From: an uncultured Bacteroidota bacterium | GTDB taxonomy: Bacteria > Bacteroidota > Bacteroidia > Chitinophagales > Chitinophagaceae | Direction of reading: 5' to 3' | Assembly: GCA_903871575.1 (NCBI GenBank) | Contig: CAIQHJ010000065.1 | Span: 1 to 38,516, forward strand | Length of the DNA stretch: 38,516 nt | In this document: piece by piece, positions 1 to 9,164 of the stretch | How the letters are laid out: each line of letters opens with the position of its first letter | Position numbering within the stretch: the stretch's first letter is position 1 | Translations under genes and position numbers: made by a program | Notes under the pieces: generated by a model | What the model saw: the letters and a program-made list of their open reading frames with translations, nothing else | What the model was told of the DNA's origin: nothing | Databases searched by the model: none

Positions 1-1
1 A

Positions 2-2773
2 AACAACAGCGTTACTTTCACCATCACAGAACAACCAACAATACCTCATATTGACACCTTAATTGGTATCAGAAATGTTTGTTCATATGTTGGATTGACA
101 ACACCTTTAATCTATACCGTTAGTCCAATAGAACCAAACACCACGTATGCTTGGACGGTAACACCAGGCGTAAACATCAGTTTCGATCCAGCAGATCCCA
201 ATCATACCTATGCTTACATTACTTATGATTTGGCAGTGGCTTCATCTCCTGCAAAACAAATCAGGGTGAGAGGAACAAATCCATGCGGACAAAGTAATTT
301 GCATGTGTTCTATCTTGTGGCTGCTGCACCGCAAACGCCGGGTCAAATTCAATTGAGCAGCACAAATATTTGCAGTGCTATAGAAAACCAAACAGCAATT
401 GTTTGTTCTATCAATGCTGCTGTTCCAACGGCAGATGAAATTTGTTGGTCATTGCCTCCAGGAGTGATTGCTTCATCAGCATTGTGTGCACCAGATAATT
501 TATCAATCAGTGTAACATTTACCAGCGATTTCCATGGTGGAGCCATTACAGTAGCTGGTTCAAATGGTTGTGGTAATGGAGACATCAGAACATTTACCAT
601 TGCTGCACCACCAGTAGCTGCCACACCTCAAACGCAATTGGTACAACCATCTTGTGCAACTGCCAATGGAAGCGTTACCGTAACTGATCCAATAGGCAAC
701 GGGTATTTATATAGCATCGACGGCGGCGCAACGCAGTTGAGCAATCAGTTTGATAATTTGTCAACAGGCACACATACCGTAACTGTTTCAAACCCATCAT
801 TGTGCTTAACCAATGCAAGCAGTACCATCGTTATTGATGAACAACCTATTTTGCCAGCACAACCAGGTGCCATCAACGGCGATCCAAACATGTGCATCCA
901 CATCGGAACAGGCGAAGAACTTACGTATAGCATTGAGCCAGTAGCTGGAGCAACTTCTTATGCATGGCATTTAGAAACAGGCATCGAATTGGCACCTGGC
1001 AGCAATTTAAATGGAACGTCTATTACTGTTCTTATCACTGCCGCTTATCAAGGTGGAACCATCTCTGTAGAAGCCATCAGCAGTTGTGGAACAAGCACAC
1101 CAAGCGTGTTGACAGTTATTTATGTAAGTCCGGTAGCACCTTCGGCCATCAATGGTCCTACTTCGGTTTGTTATAATACAGTTAGTTTAGGAAACAATGC
1201 AAACTATACAGTAACAGAAGTAGCAGGTGCCATCAGTTACAATTGGAATGTGGCTCCAGGTGTAATTGTTTCAGGAGAAGGAACCAACAGCATTTCAGTG
1301 TTGTTCCCTGATGATTATGCAGGTGGCGATATTTCGGTTAGTGTATCCAACATTTGCGGAACCAGTTCAAGTACAACTTTGACTTTAATTAGAAATGTAG
1401 CAGAGAATATGGCCGTAAGCGTGCAAACACAAACAACTTGCGAAAACGCAGATGGCGTGTTGGAAGTAACCGCTCCTTTAGGTGCTGGATTTGAATACAG
1501 TATTGATGGCGGCACAACTTATCAAACAGCTACAAGTTTCAGCGGATTAGCAACCGGTGATTATACAATTTCTGTAAGAAACAATGACGTGTGTATTTTG
1601 AACGCAGCTGCAAACATTGCCATAACACCAAGCGTTACCTTCCCTAACAATGTAACCATATCTGGTGATCAAAATGTTTGTAGCTACATTGGAACAGGCA
1701 GCATCGTGAGCTATACCGCAACATCAACATCACCAACTGCCAACTTCGTTTGGACAGTACCTCCAACTTTAGTAGAAGTAATTGACATTACGCCATCAGC
1801 CGATGGAAGTCAATCTACCATAAGAATAAAATTATTGGATGGATTTGCAAGTCAACCAAACAAACAATTGCGTGTGGTTGCATCCAATATTTGCGGAACT
1901 GCTGGAGTAGTTGTGTTTTACTTAAATGCATTGTTGCCAGAAACACCATCTCCAATTCGCTCATCAACAACCAATTTCTGTAATGTTGTTGGAACAACCA
2001 ATATCATCACTTACACAACCGATTCTTCAGCCAATGCAACAAGTTTCTTATGGACAGTTCCGGCTGGAGCTACAATCGTTTCTGGACAAGGAACAAACGC
2101 CATTTCTGTATCGTTTGATGCAACCTTTACAGAAGGAAATGTAACAGTTGTAGGTGTAAATGATTGTGGTAACAGCGACCCAAGGAGTTTGTTCATTCAA
2201 AACAATTCGGGTTTACCAACATCCATCATTGGTTCACGCAATCCGTGCAACTCAAGCTTTTCGGGTTCAACATCAGAATATACAACAGAGGATATTTCGG
2301 GTGTAGATTATTTGTGGAGTGTAACACCAACAGATGGCAATTCAGCACAAATCATTGCAGGAAATGGATCGTATAACATTTCGGTTAGATTTAGAAACAA
2401 CTATCCAGGTGGTGTGTTAACGGTGGTTGCAACGAATGCTTGTCAGCAAAGCGTAACCAGAACTTTGAATTTGAATCCATGTTCAAATGATGTGGTGATT
2501 GGAAAACAAACCAACACCAGCATTACAAACGCTGCGCTAGAAATTTCGGTATTTCCAAATCCTTCTACAACAGAATTTAACGTTCAAGTAAAAGCGCCAT
2601 CATCAGAACCCATCAAAGTAAAAATTATGGATGGAAATGGTAAGCTGATTAAAATAATGAATATGATGCCACACGAAACCATTCGTTTGGGTAATGAGTT
2701 GAAATCTGGCGCATATCTGATTGAAGCATTACAAGCAGATCAAAGAAAAACAATCAGAGCAATTAAGTTTTAG
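2..2773 (+). CDS. Secreted repeat-rich adhesin-like protein with SprB-type repeats and T9SS sorting domain (5' partial)
   Basis: The frame is open from base 2, so the gene begins outside the window and the first start-like codon (TTG at 95) is internal; 923 residues are visible. The protein is built from PKD/Ig-like modules with paired cysteines, typically ending SNxCG, and SprB-type repeats carrying YSIDGG (about residues 215-280 and 470-540); a third SprB-like end lies at the very start. The order PKD-PKD-SprB recurs with a period of about 265 residues (NVC/NMC motifs at residues 25, 296 and 558). The last ~78 residues (from LEISVFPNPS, about residue 846) form a type A T9SS C-terminal sorting domain, so the protein should cross the outer membrane by T9SS and end on the surface or outside the cell. 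An adhesin or gliding role is inferred from SprB repeats; no enzyme domain is visible. A terminator follows, so it is transcriptionally separate from the glycan locus. Confidence 0.88.
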   Translation, partial: NNSVTFTITEQPTIPHIDTLIGIRNVCSYVGLTTPLIYTVSPIEPNTTYAWTVTPGVNISFDPADPNHTYAYITYDLAVASSPAKQIRVRGTNPCGQSNLHVFYLVAAAPQTPGQIQLSSTNICSAIENQTAIVCSINAAVPTADEICWSLPPGVIASSALCAPDNLSISVTFTSDFHGGAITVAGSNGCGNGDIRTFTIAAPPVAATPQTQLVQPSCATANGSVTVTDPIGNGYLYSIDGGATQLSNQFDNLSTGTHTVTVSNPSLCLTNASSTIVIDEQPILPAQPGAINGDPNMCIHIGTGEELTYSIEPVAGATSYAWHLETGIELAPGSNLNGTSITVLITAAYQGGTISVEAISSCGTSTPSVLTVIYVSPVAPSAINGPTSVCYNTVSLGNNANYTVTEVAGAISYNWNVAPGVIVSGEGTNSISVLFPDDYAGGDISVSVSNICGTSSSTTLTLIRNVAENMAVSVQTQTTCENADGVLEVTAPLGAGFEYSIDGGTTYQTATSFSGLATGDYTISVRNNDVCILNAAANIAITPSVTFPNNVTISGDQNVCSYIGTGSIVSYTATSTSPTANFVWTVPPTLVEVIDITPSADGSQSTIRIKLLDGFASQPNKQLRVVASNICGTAGVVVFYLNALLPETPSPIRSSTTNFCNVVGTTNIITYTTDSSANATSFLWTVPAGATIVSGQGTNAISVSFDATFTEGNVTVVGVNDCGNSDPRSLFIQNNSGLPTSIIGSRNPCNSSFSGSTSEYTTEDISGVDYLWSVTPTDGNSAQIIAGNGSYNISVRFRNNYPGGVLTVVATNACQQSVTRTLNLNPCSNDVVIGKQTNTSITNAALEISVFPNPSTTEFNVQVKAPSSEPIKVKIMDGNGKLIKIMNMMPHETIRLGNELKSGAYLIEALQADQRKTIRAIKF
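74..2490 (+). repeat. Higher-order PKD-PKD-SprB protein repeat, three units of ~265 codons
   Basis: Within the adhesin gene, the cysteine-containing opening motif (NVCSYVG, NMCIHIGTG, NVCSYIGTG) occurs at bases 74, 887 and 1673. Units one and two end in an SprB-type repeat; the third unit has a third PKD-like module in its place before the sorting domain. The spacing of 271 and 262 codons shows a supramodule that was duplicated as a whole rather than single modules. Confidence 0.7.
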
Positions 2774-2793
2774 TTCTCGGTTTTAAAAATGAT

Positions 2794-2828
2794 AAATAGC
2801 CCTTGCCGAAATGCAGGGCTATTTTTTT
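2794..2828 (+). terminator. Rho-independent terminator after the adhesin gene
   Basis: A stem AAATAGCCCT(T)GC / GCAGGGCTATTT with one bulged T and a short loop (CGAAAT) is followed by a T run. It lies 20 bases after the TAG stop of the adhesin gene and separates it from the glycan locus. Confidence 0.9.
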
Positions 2829-2901
2829 GATATACAACAGCTGTTTACAATTTGATAACATAGAATATAGCAGTTGATTTGAGTTTCTGAAATGATAAGG
2901 C

Positions 2902-2931
2902 ATTGATTTTAAGAATGAAAAATTATCTTTG
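2902..2931 (+). promoter_or_regulatory. Bacteroidota-type promoter for the glycan locus
   Basis: The -7 element TATCTTTG (2924-2931) matches TAnnTTTG exactly; ATTG at 2902-2905 is 18 bases upstream, fitting the -33 TTTG element. It is the best promoter match in the adhesin-to-wza-like gap and predicts a 5' leader of about 65 bases before the ATG at 3004. Confidence 0.7.
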
Positions 2932-3003
2932 TGCAATTAAGCAGTAAGATTTTTTGAAAACTAACCGTAACTTTACCCATTGTGGTAACAAATGACTAAT
3001 GAA

Positions 3004-3765
3004 ATGAATAAAATATACGCCATTATTGCAGTTTTCCTTGTTTTTGGTTTCAGTTCTTGTGTTCAAACCAACAAACTGTATTTGTTTGATGATCAAAAAC
3101 CATCTGTTCAGCAATTGGATTCTGTCAAATCGTTTGCCATTCAAAGAATTTACCCAGCAGATCGAATCACCATTACCATCAGTTCTACCGATCCGGCACT
3201 CACCTCATATTTGAATCCATTCAATTTGCAAATGAGCCAAAGCAACAGCTCGCAACAAATTAATAGTGGTTTTTTGGTTGGACCAGAAGGCGCAATAGAA
3301 TTTCCATTGTTGGGGAAAGTGCCCGTTGCCGGATTAACAACACCCGAGGCAGCAACTTTAATTAAAGAAAGACTTTCCTATTATTATAAAGATTTGTTTG
3401 TAAATGTAAACCTCAACGGACGCATATTTTTTATCAATGGTAGACAAGGAACGCCCATACAAATGTTTAATGAAAGGTTGACGATTTTTGAAGCCCTTTC
3501 GCAATCGGGTGTTCAGGATGCTTTTGATATGAAAAATCAATTGTGGTTGGTAAGAGAAGATAGTGGCCAGCGTTATTTTGTAAAGTTGGATTTGAATAGC
3601 AAGAAAATTTTCGAATCACCATATTATTTTTTACACAACAATGATGTGATTTACCTCAAACCGGGCAAATATGCTTCGGTGTTGAGTCCATCTAGCCCAG
3701 CTAGAGGCATCATCACATTGGCAGGAACACTGGCAGCATTAATCATCGCAATTAAAAGTTTGTAA
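3004..3765 (+). CDS. Polysaccharide export outer-membrane lipoprotein (Wza-like)
   Basis: Predicted outer-membrane export component for capsule or exopolysaccharide. I chose ATG 3004 because it gives a compact lipoprotein signal (MNKIY..., hydrophobic core, lipobox FSSC with Cys at residue ~17); an ATG at 2992 would add only four residues. A Poly_export-type domain follows (YPADRITI..., GFLVGPEGAIEFPLLGKV, about residues 45-130), then one SLBB-like segment with INGRQGTPIQ and LTIFEALSQSG, and a C-terminal hydrophobic helix (ITLAGTLAALIIAIKSL) matching the Wza arrangement where the last helix spans the outer membrane. At 253 residues it is shorter than E. coli Wza (about 380) but normal for Bacteroidota homologues. 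Its TAA overlaps the next ATG by one base (TAATG), so it is probably translationally coupled to the Wzc-like gene. Confidence 0.9.
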   Translation: MNKIYAIIAVFLVFGFSSCVQTNKLYLFDDQKPSVQQLDSVKSFAIQRIYPADRITITISSTDPALTSYLNPFNLQMSQSNSSQQINSGFLVGPEGAIEFPLLGKVPVAGLTTPEAATLIKERLSYYYKDLFVNVNLNGRIFFINGRQGTPIQMFNERLTIFEALSQSGVQDAFDMKNQLWLVREDSGQRYFVKLDLNSKKIFESPYYFLHNNDVIYLKPGKYASVLSPSSPARGIITLAGTLAALIIAIKSL

Positions 3766-6146
3766 TGGCAAAAGAGGAATACAACGTTTGGGAAGGCAAA
3801 TCTTCCGCTTCGAACAGCATGGACAATAATGCGCAATCGAAATTGAGTACCAACTCACTGGATATTGATTTCAGAAGGATATTGTCTATTTGGCCATTTA
3901 TATTGTTGTTTGCTTTGTTGGGTTATGCAGCCGGCAGTATTTTTCTGCGTTATTCTACCACAGTTTATTCCGTTTCAACCAGCATCAGTTTGGAAGAAAA
4001 ACAAGAAGTTTCCCTTGGTCAGGTTTTCTTTGGAAATCCAAGAGATCCGTTTAATGATCGGGTGGCATATTTCAAATCTCCAACATTGGCAGCTCAAATT
4101 GTTGATTCACTTGGACTCAATTACAGAGCAGAGGCACAAGGCCGTTTCAGAAACAAAAACTTTTACAACATTATCCAATGGAGAATATTGACATTGCCTG
4201 GGGCAGATATTCCAGAAATTAGTTTTTCCATTACTTCAAAAGATACCGGATTCCATTATGTTTCAGGAAGTATAGAAGGCGATGCATTATGGGATTTTCC
4301 ATTCTTTATTGGTAAAAATAAAGTGGTGGTGAACAAATTACAGGAGTTCAGCAGTCAAAGTCCTATTTATTGTCACAACGTAAATAAATTGGCAGCTGCG
4401 TTTGCGTTAAGTCGCGGCATTAGCATCAGCACTACCAAGGAAAGCAACATCATCGACATCAAATATTCGGATAATTCGAGTGAGAGAGCCATCGACATCT
4501 TGAACACATTGGTAAGACAATGTAACAACGTGTTGGAGCAAGATAAATCGTTGGGATTTTCTCAGGCCATTGTTTTTATTGAGCAACGTATGGCGCCTTT
4601 GCGTAAAGAATTGGATTCGATTGAAAGTTCTTTGGCCCAATTTAAATCTAGCAGGGGATTGATAGGTACGAGTGCCAACAGTGAGATGTATTTGCAAAAG
4701 ATGCAAGACTATGACAAAGAGTTGACACAAATCAACATCTTAGAATCTACCATCAAAGCTGTGGAAGACTTCATCAGAAACCCCAATTTAAAGGATGCAG
4801 ATTTGGCATTTGTTGGGGTTGATAATCCAGGTTTGCAATCGATGTTGAATCAGTATCAATTGATGCGTCAACAAAGAGATAAGCTGGCATTAACCGCACA
4901 AGAAACAAATCCAACCTTGATATTGGTGAATAAAAATATTGCAGATTTGAGAAGCAATATGGAGAAACAATTGGCGAATTATAAGAAGAATCTTTCCATA
5001 GCACAAACTACTTATCAGGAAAAAATTGGGACGGCCAGCACCATCATCAAAGATGCGCCCATTGCAGAAAAAGAGTTGATGGATAAAACAAGGTTTCAAA
5101 ATATCAAAGAGCAGTTGTATTTAACCTTGCTTCAAAAAAGAGAAGAAGCTGCCATTGCAAAAGCATCCATTACGGTAAATACAAAAGTGTTGTATCCACC
5201 GGTAAAATCCAATGCATCTGTTTCGCCATCCAAAGCAAAAGTGTTGTTAGCGGCGGTGTTGATTGGTTTATTGCTACCCATCATCTTTGCTATCTTAAAA
5301 GAAATTCTAAACAGAAAAATCATTTCTAAAAAGCAATTGCAAGCCATGACCAATGTGCCGGTATTGGCAGAGTTGGAACAGGCAGATAGTGGCGACAATT
5401 TCCCTTTCATCATCGAGGGCACACAACGGTCGATGTTTGGCGAGCAGATACGATCACTGCGTACCAGCATCAATTTTTATCTCAATGCCGAGAAGTCAAC
5501 GAATTACATCATCATCACTTCGAGTGTGAGTGGTGAGGGTAAATCATTTTTGTCGATGAACTTGGCAAAAAGTTATGCATTGCAAGGCAAAAGGGTAGCG
5601 TTACTTGAATTTGATTTGAGAAGACCCAAAATTACCAAGGCCCTAAGCATGCCCGAAAGTAAAACCGGTTTGACGGCGCTGTTGGTCGGAAAATGTAGTC
5701 CAAAAGATATCGTTATTCCCATCAATAATAAAGAAGGAGAAGTGTTGGATTTGATGCCATCCGGTGCAATACCTCCCAATCCGCAAGAGTTGATTTCGAC
5801 ACCATATATGGTGACATTGAAAAAATATTTAGACGACAATTATGACATGGTGGTTGTGGATACCCCTCCATTTGGAATTGTTGCCGATGCGCAGATTTTG
5901 GGTGAATGGGCTGACGTGAGCATCATTGTAACCCGCTTCCAACAAACCGTTAGAGAACAGGTACAAGAAATTAACGAATGGAACAATCGTGGCTTATTCA
6001 AAAGCATGGCACTGGTATTTAATGGCGTAAGAAACAGTGGCTATTTTGGATATAAATATGGATACTATTATTACAAACGCAAATACGGTTACAGTTACTA
6101 TTCGAGTTATATAGACGACAAAAAAGGTAAGAAAAACAAAGATTAA
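3765..6146 (+). CDS. Polysaccharide co-polymerase / tyrosine autokinase (Wzc-like)
   Basis: Inner-membrane protein predicted to control chain length and export by autophosphorylation on tyrosines. A first membrane helix lies at about residues 40-62, followed by a long periplasmic Wzz-type domain with coiled-coil stretches, a second helix near residues 487-507 (VLLAAVLIGLLLPIIFAIL), then the cytosolic BY-kinase. The kinase shows Walker A SVSGEGKS (587-594, Lys593), Walker A' LEFDLRRPK with Asp617, and Walker B VVVDTPP with Asp699. The tail (759-793) is very tyrosine-rich: 12 Tyr in 24 residues, the expected autophosphorylation cluster. Length (793 aa) fits single-chain Proteobacteria/Bacteroidota Wzc rather than split CapA/CapB. 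No partner low-molecular-weight phosphatase is present in the window. It overlaps the Wza-like gene by one base. Confidence 0.93.
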   Translation: MAKEEYNVWEGKSSASNSMDNNAQSKLSTNSLDIDFRRILSIWPFILLFALLGYAAGSIFLRYSTTVYSVSTSISLEEKQEVSLGQVFFGNPRDPFNDRVAYFKSPTLAAQIVDSLGLNYRAEAQGRFRNKNFYNIIQWRILTLPGADIPEISFSITSKDTGFHYVSGSIEGDALWDFPFFIGKNKVVVNKLQEFSSQSPIYCHNVNKLAAAFALSRGISISTTKESNIIDIKYSDNSSERAIDILNTLVRQCNNVLEQDKSLGFSQAIVFIEQRMAPLRKELDSIESSLAQFKSSRGLIGTSANSEMYLQKMQDYDKELTQINILESTIKAVEDFIRNPNLKDADLAFVGVDNPGLQSMLNQYQLMRQQRDKLALTAQETNPTLILVNKNIADLRSNMEKQLANYKKNLSIAQTTYQEKIGTASTIIKDAPIAEKELMDKTRFQNIKEQLYLTLLQKREEAAIAKASITVNTKVLYPPVKSNASVSPSKAKVLLAAVLIGLLLPIIFAILKEILNRKIISKKQLQAMTNVPVLAELEQADSGDNFPFIIEGTQRSMFGEQIRSLRTSINFYLNAEKSTNYIIITSSVSGEGKSFLSMNLAKSYALQGKRVALLEFDLRRPKITKALSMPESKTGLTALLVGKCSPKDIVIPINNKEGEVLDLMPSGAIPPNPQELISTPYMVTLKKYLDDNYDMVVVDTPPFGIVADAQILGEWADVSIIVTRFQQTVREQVQEINEWNNRGLFKSMALVFNGVRNSGYFGYKYGYYYYKRKYGYSYYSSYIDDKKGKKNKD

Positions 6147-6188
6147 CAAAGTTCCAATTCATTATCCCAAAAAGCATAACTCAAAACT

Positions 6189-7991
6189 GTGAATGCCATC
6201 AAAAAAATACTCAAGAAATATTTTCAGTATTTCTATTATTTCTATGCTCAACTTGGGAATAAAATTTTCATTAGTTTCTTTTTGAGTTTGATGGTGGGTA
6301 TTATGGATGGATTTGGTTTGGCGATGTTTATTCCGCTTTTGCAGATGGTAGATACCAGCAATCCCAATGCGGGCAACAACATGGGTAACATGGCTTTTCT
6401 TCCTGAGTTTTTTAAGAAAATGGGCTTGCCACTAAATTTGTTGGTGGTGTTATGTATTATCCTTTTCTTTTTCAGCATCAAAGGCATCCTCAAATATTTT
6501 GAAGGGTATATGCGTGCAGTTTTTGAGCAGTACTTCATCAGGAAAATTAGAATGCAAAACATCATCGGCTTATCTAATTTTAGTTTCAACAAATTCATCA
6601 ACGCCGATGTGGGTAGAATTCAAAATACGTTTAGTGGGGAAGTTGAAAAAGTAAAGCAAGCGTATCGATCTTATTTTATGGCCTTGCAATATGGGGTGTT
6701 TGTATTGGTGTACATTTCAATGGCATTCTTTTCTAATCCCAACTTCGCAGTTATGGTGGTGATTGGCGGAGCAGCTACGAGTTTGTTTATTCAACAATTG
6801 AAAACAAGAACCAAAAAACTATCGCATAAAATAACAGTAGACAGCCACGAATTTCAAGGATTGCTGATACAGAAAGTGAGTTTTTTTAAATATTTAAAAT
6901 CTACAGGTCTCATACATAAGTATGCTAAGAAGTTGATAGAAACCAACGACCAGATGCACAATACACAAAAAAAGTTGGGTGTATTGGCGGCGATATTGGG
7001 TTCGGTGCGGGAGCCCATCGTCATCTTTGTAGTGTTGTTGTCGATTATTATAGAAGTGAATTATTTTCATCAAACCATTGGCATCATCATCTTCACCTTG
7101 TTGTTGTTTTACCGCGCATTGATTTCATTAACAGGCATGCAAAATTTCTTCAACTTATTTTTTAGCAATGCGGGATCGCTGCAAAACATGACTGCATTCA
7201 ATCAGGAGTTAAAAGAAGGAAAAGAGACAACCGGAACAAAAGCATTTTCATCCTTCGAACAGCAGGTAGAATTGAAAGATGTGTCGTTTTCATATGAAGA
7301 GCATCACATCATCAACAACATCAACTTATCGATTCGCAAAAACGAAACCATTGCCATAGTTGGCGAAAGTGGATCGGGAAAAACAACATTGATCAACATC
7401 ATCACCGGATTGTTGAAACCTACGAAAGGGAAAGTGTTGTTGGACGGAGTGGATCTAGCAGACATTAATGTTCCTACATTTCAGAACAGAATAGGTTACA
7501 TCACACAGGAGGCGGTTATCTTTAACGATACGATTTTTAACAATGTAAGTTTTTGGGATGAGCCCACAGAAGCCAATCAGCAACGATTTGAATTGGCATT
7601 AAAGAAAGCATCTATTTATGATTTTGTGATGAAGCAGCCATTGAAAGGAAATGAGATATTGGGCAGCAACGGCATCAACATCAGCGGTGGACAAAAACAA
7701 AGAATCAGTATTGCCAGAGAATTATACAAGCAGGTAGATTTTCTATTTATGGATGAGGCCACATCGGCACTCGATTCAGAAACAGAAAAAGACATCAAAG
7801 ACAATATCGATCGACTCAAAGGAAGCTACACCATCATCATCATTGCACATCGTTTATCAACCATTAAAAATGCCGATAGAATCATCTTGCTCAACAAGGG
7901 TTCTATTTTGGCTGCAGGTTCATTTGAGCAATTGGTGCAGCATCCGGTATTTGAAAAAATGGTGCAATTACAAGGTTTCGACAACAATTAA
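6189..7991 (+). CDS. ABC transporter, fused TMD-NBD, PglK-like lipid-linked oligosaccharide flippase
   Basis: Six-helix exporter domain (residues ~20-330) fused to an ATPase: Walker A GESGSGKT (392-399), signature ISGGQKQR (498-505), Walker B FLFMDE with Asp522/Glu523, and H-loop AHRLST. The position inside a glycan locus, the N-terminal segment DGFGLAMFIPLLQ and the overall length (600 aa) resemble Campylobacter PglK, which flips undecaprenyl-linked glycans; flippase function is inferred. The start is GTG at 6189: an in-frame TAA lies at 6177-6179 and no ATG occurs before the first membrane helix. It sits 42 bases after the Wzc-like gene. No Wzx-type flippase is present, which supports this protein filling that role. 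A lipid or peptide exporter is the alternative. Confidence 0.85.
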   Translation: MNAIKKILKKYFQYFYYFYAQLGNKIFISFFLSLMVGIMDGFGLAMFIPLLQMVDTSNPNAGNNMGNMAFLPEFFKKMGLPLNLLVVLCIILFFFSIKGILKYFEGYMRAVFEQYFIRKIRMQNIIGLSNFSFNKFINADVGRIQNTFSGEVEKVKQAYRSYFMALQYGVFVLVYISMAFFSNPNFAVMVVIGGAATSLFIQQLKTRTKKLSHKITVDSHEFQGLLIQKVSFFKYLKSTGLIHKYAKKLIETNDQMHNTQKKLGVLAAILGSVREPIVIFVVLLSIIIEVNYFHQTIGIIIFTLLLFYRALISLTGMQNFFNLFFSNAGSLQNMTAFNQELKEGKETTGTKAFSSFEQQVELKDVSFSYEEHHIINNINLSIRKNETIAIVGESGSGKTTLINIITGLLKPTKGKVLLDGVDLADINVPTFQNRIGYITQEAVIFNDTIFNNVSFWDEPTEANQQRFELALKKASIYDFVMKQPLKGNEILGSNGINISGGQKQRISIARELYKQVDFLFMDEATSALDSETEKDIKDNIDRLKGSYTIIIIAHRLSTIKNADRIILLNKGSILAAGSFEQLVQHPVFEKMVQLQGFDNN

Positions 7992-8002
7992 ACCAAAGGA
8001 AA

Positions 8003-9145
8003 ATGAAAGTCTTTTTTACATTAGATAGTTTGGCTTTGGGAGGAACAGAAAGAAGTACCTTAGACATTGTGTCGAAATTTTCAAAAGACACAGCAGTTAA
8101 GGTCGTTTATTTTTATCCTGGCGATGATTTAAAAGCAATGTATCAAAAGGCGGGCATTGCGCTGCATGATGTAAAAATTAAGGGAAAGAAAAATTACATT
8201 ACAGCAATAAGGGCGCTTATACGGCTCATTAAAACAGAAAAGCCAGACCTCATTGTTTCTTCCATAGCACGTGCAGATTTAATTTCCAGAATAGCAGGTT
8301 GGATAACCCAAACGCCGGTGATTGGAACATTTGTAAATGATACTTACGGCGAGATTAGAAAAGCGGAGCAAAAAGAAAAAAAGATTTACCACAAATTTTT
8401 ATACTCTTGGGCGCTCGACAAGTGGAGTGCATTGATACCGGAGTATTGGATATCCAATTGTAAGAGTATAGCGTACAGCAATGGAAAGGCATTGGCCATT
8501 TCGCCAAAAAAAATTCAGGTGATTTATCGAGGACGAGATACCGATCAATTTCAAAGTTGGGAGCCAGCAGCTTCAAGGGAGCAATTTAAGTTTGTGTTTG
8601 TAGGAAGGCTGATGGAGCGAAAAGGATTGGGAGAGTTGGTGGATGCATTTATAGTGTTGAAGAAAAAATACCCGCAGATACATTTGGATATATATGGTTC
8701 GGGGAGTTTTGGAAAACAGCTGCTCGAAAAAATCAACAACGCTGGTATGCAGGAATCTGTAATTTTGCATGGATCGGTTTTGAATGGCTTTAAGAAATTG
8801 TATCAGGCCGATTGTTTTTTGTTTCCATCTTGGTATGAAGGGTTTAGCGGTTCGTTGGTAGAAGCCATGATTGCGGGCATTCCAATTATTGCTTCAAACA
8901 TTTCGATGAATATGGAGGCGGTTACAGATGAAAAAACGGCACTGGTATTTGAAGTGAAAAATCAACAAGCGCTGGAAGCCCAAATGGAAAGGATGATTCT
9001 AGCATATCCAAATATGATAGAAATGGGTGCGAGGGCAAGAAAGGAAGCGTTGGAAAGATTTGACATAAATGTAATTGCGCAACAATACGAACAGTTTTTA
9101 CTAGCTGTAAAAGATAAAAAAGTTAACCGAAATCAATTGATATAA
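8003..9145 (+). CDS. Glycosyltransferase, GT4 family
   Basis: Retaining GT-B glycosyltransferase of the GT4 type, predicted to add one sugar to the lipid-linked glycan on the cytosolic face. The N-terminal acceptor domain starts with the glycine-containing loop LDSLALGGTERS (residues ~8-19); the C-terminal donor domain has FVGRLMERKGLGELVDAF and the EX7E motif in YEGFSGSLVEAM (Glu279 and Glu287). Length (380 aa) is standard. It starts 11 bases after the ABC gene with no intervening promoter and is probably in the same transcript. Sugar donor and acceptor cannot be read from the sequence. Confidence 0.9.
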   Translation: MKVFFTLDSLALGGTERSTLDIVSKFSKDTAVKVVYFYPGDDLKAMYQKAGIALHDVKIKGKKNYITAIRALIRLIKTEKPDLIVSSIARADLISRIAGWITQTPVIGTFVNDTYGEIRKAEQKEKKIYHKFLYSWALDKWSALIPEYWISNCKSIAYSNGKALAISPKKIQVIYRGRDTDQFQSWEPAASREQFKFVFVGRLMERKGLGELVDAFIVLKKKYPQIHLDIYGSGSFGKQLLEKINNAGMQESVILHGSVLNGFKKLYQADCFLFPSWYEGFSGSLVEAMIAGIPIIASNISMNMEAVTDEKTALVFEVKNQQALEAQMERMILAYPNMIEMGARARKEALERFDINVIAQQYEQFLLAVKDKKVNRNQLI

Positions 9146-9164
9146 TCCTAATTGAAAAATCTAT

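Noticed and set aside
95-97. TTG as start of the first gene
   Set aside because: The frame is open to base 2 and the residues before it continue the repeat domain (SprB end, then NVCSYVG), so it is internal.
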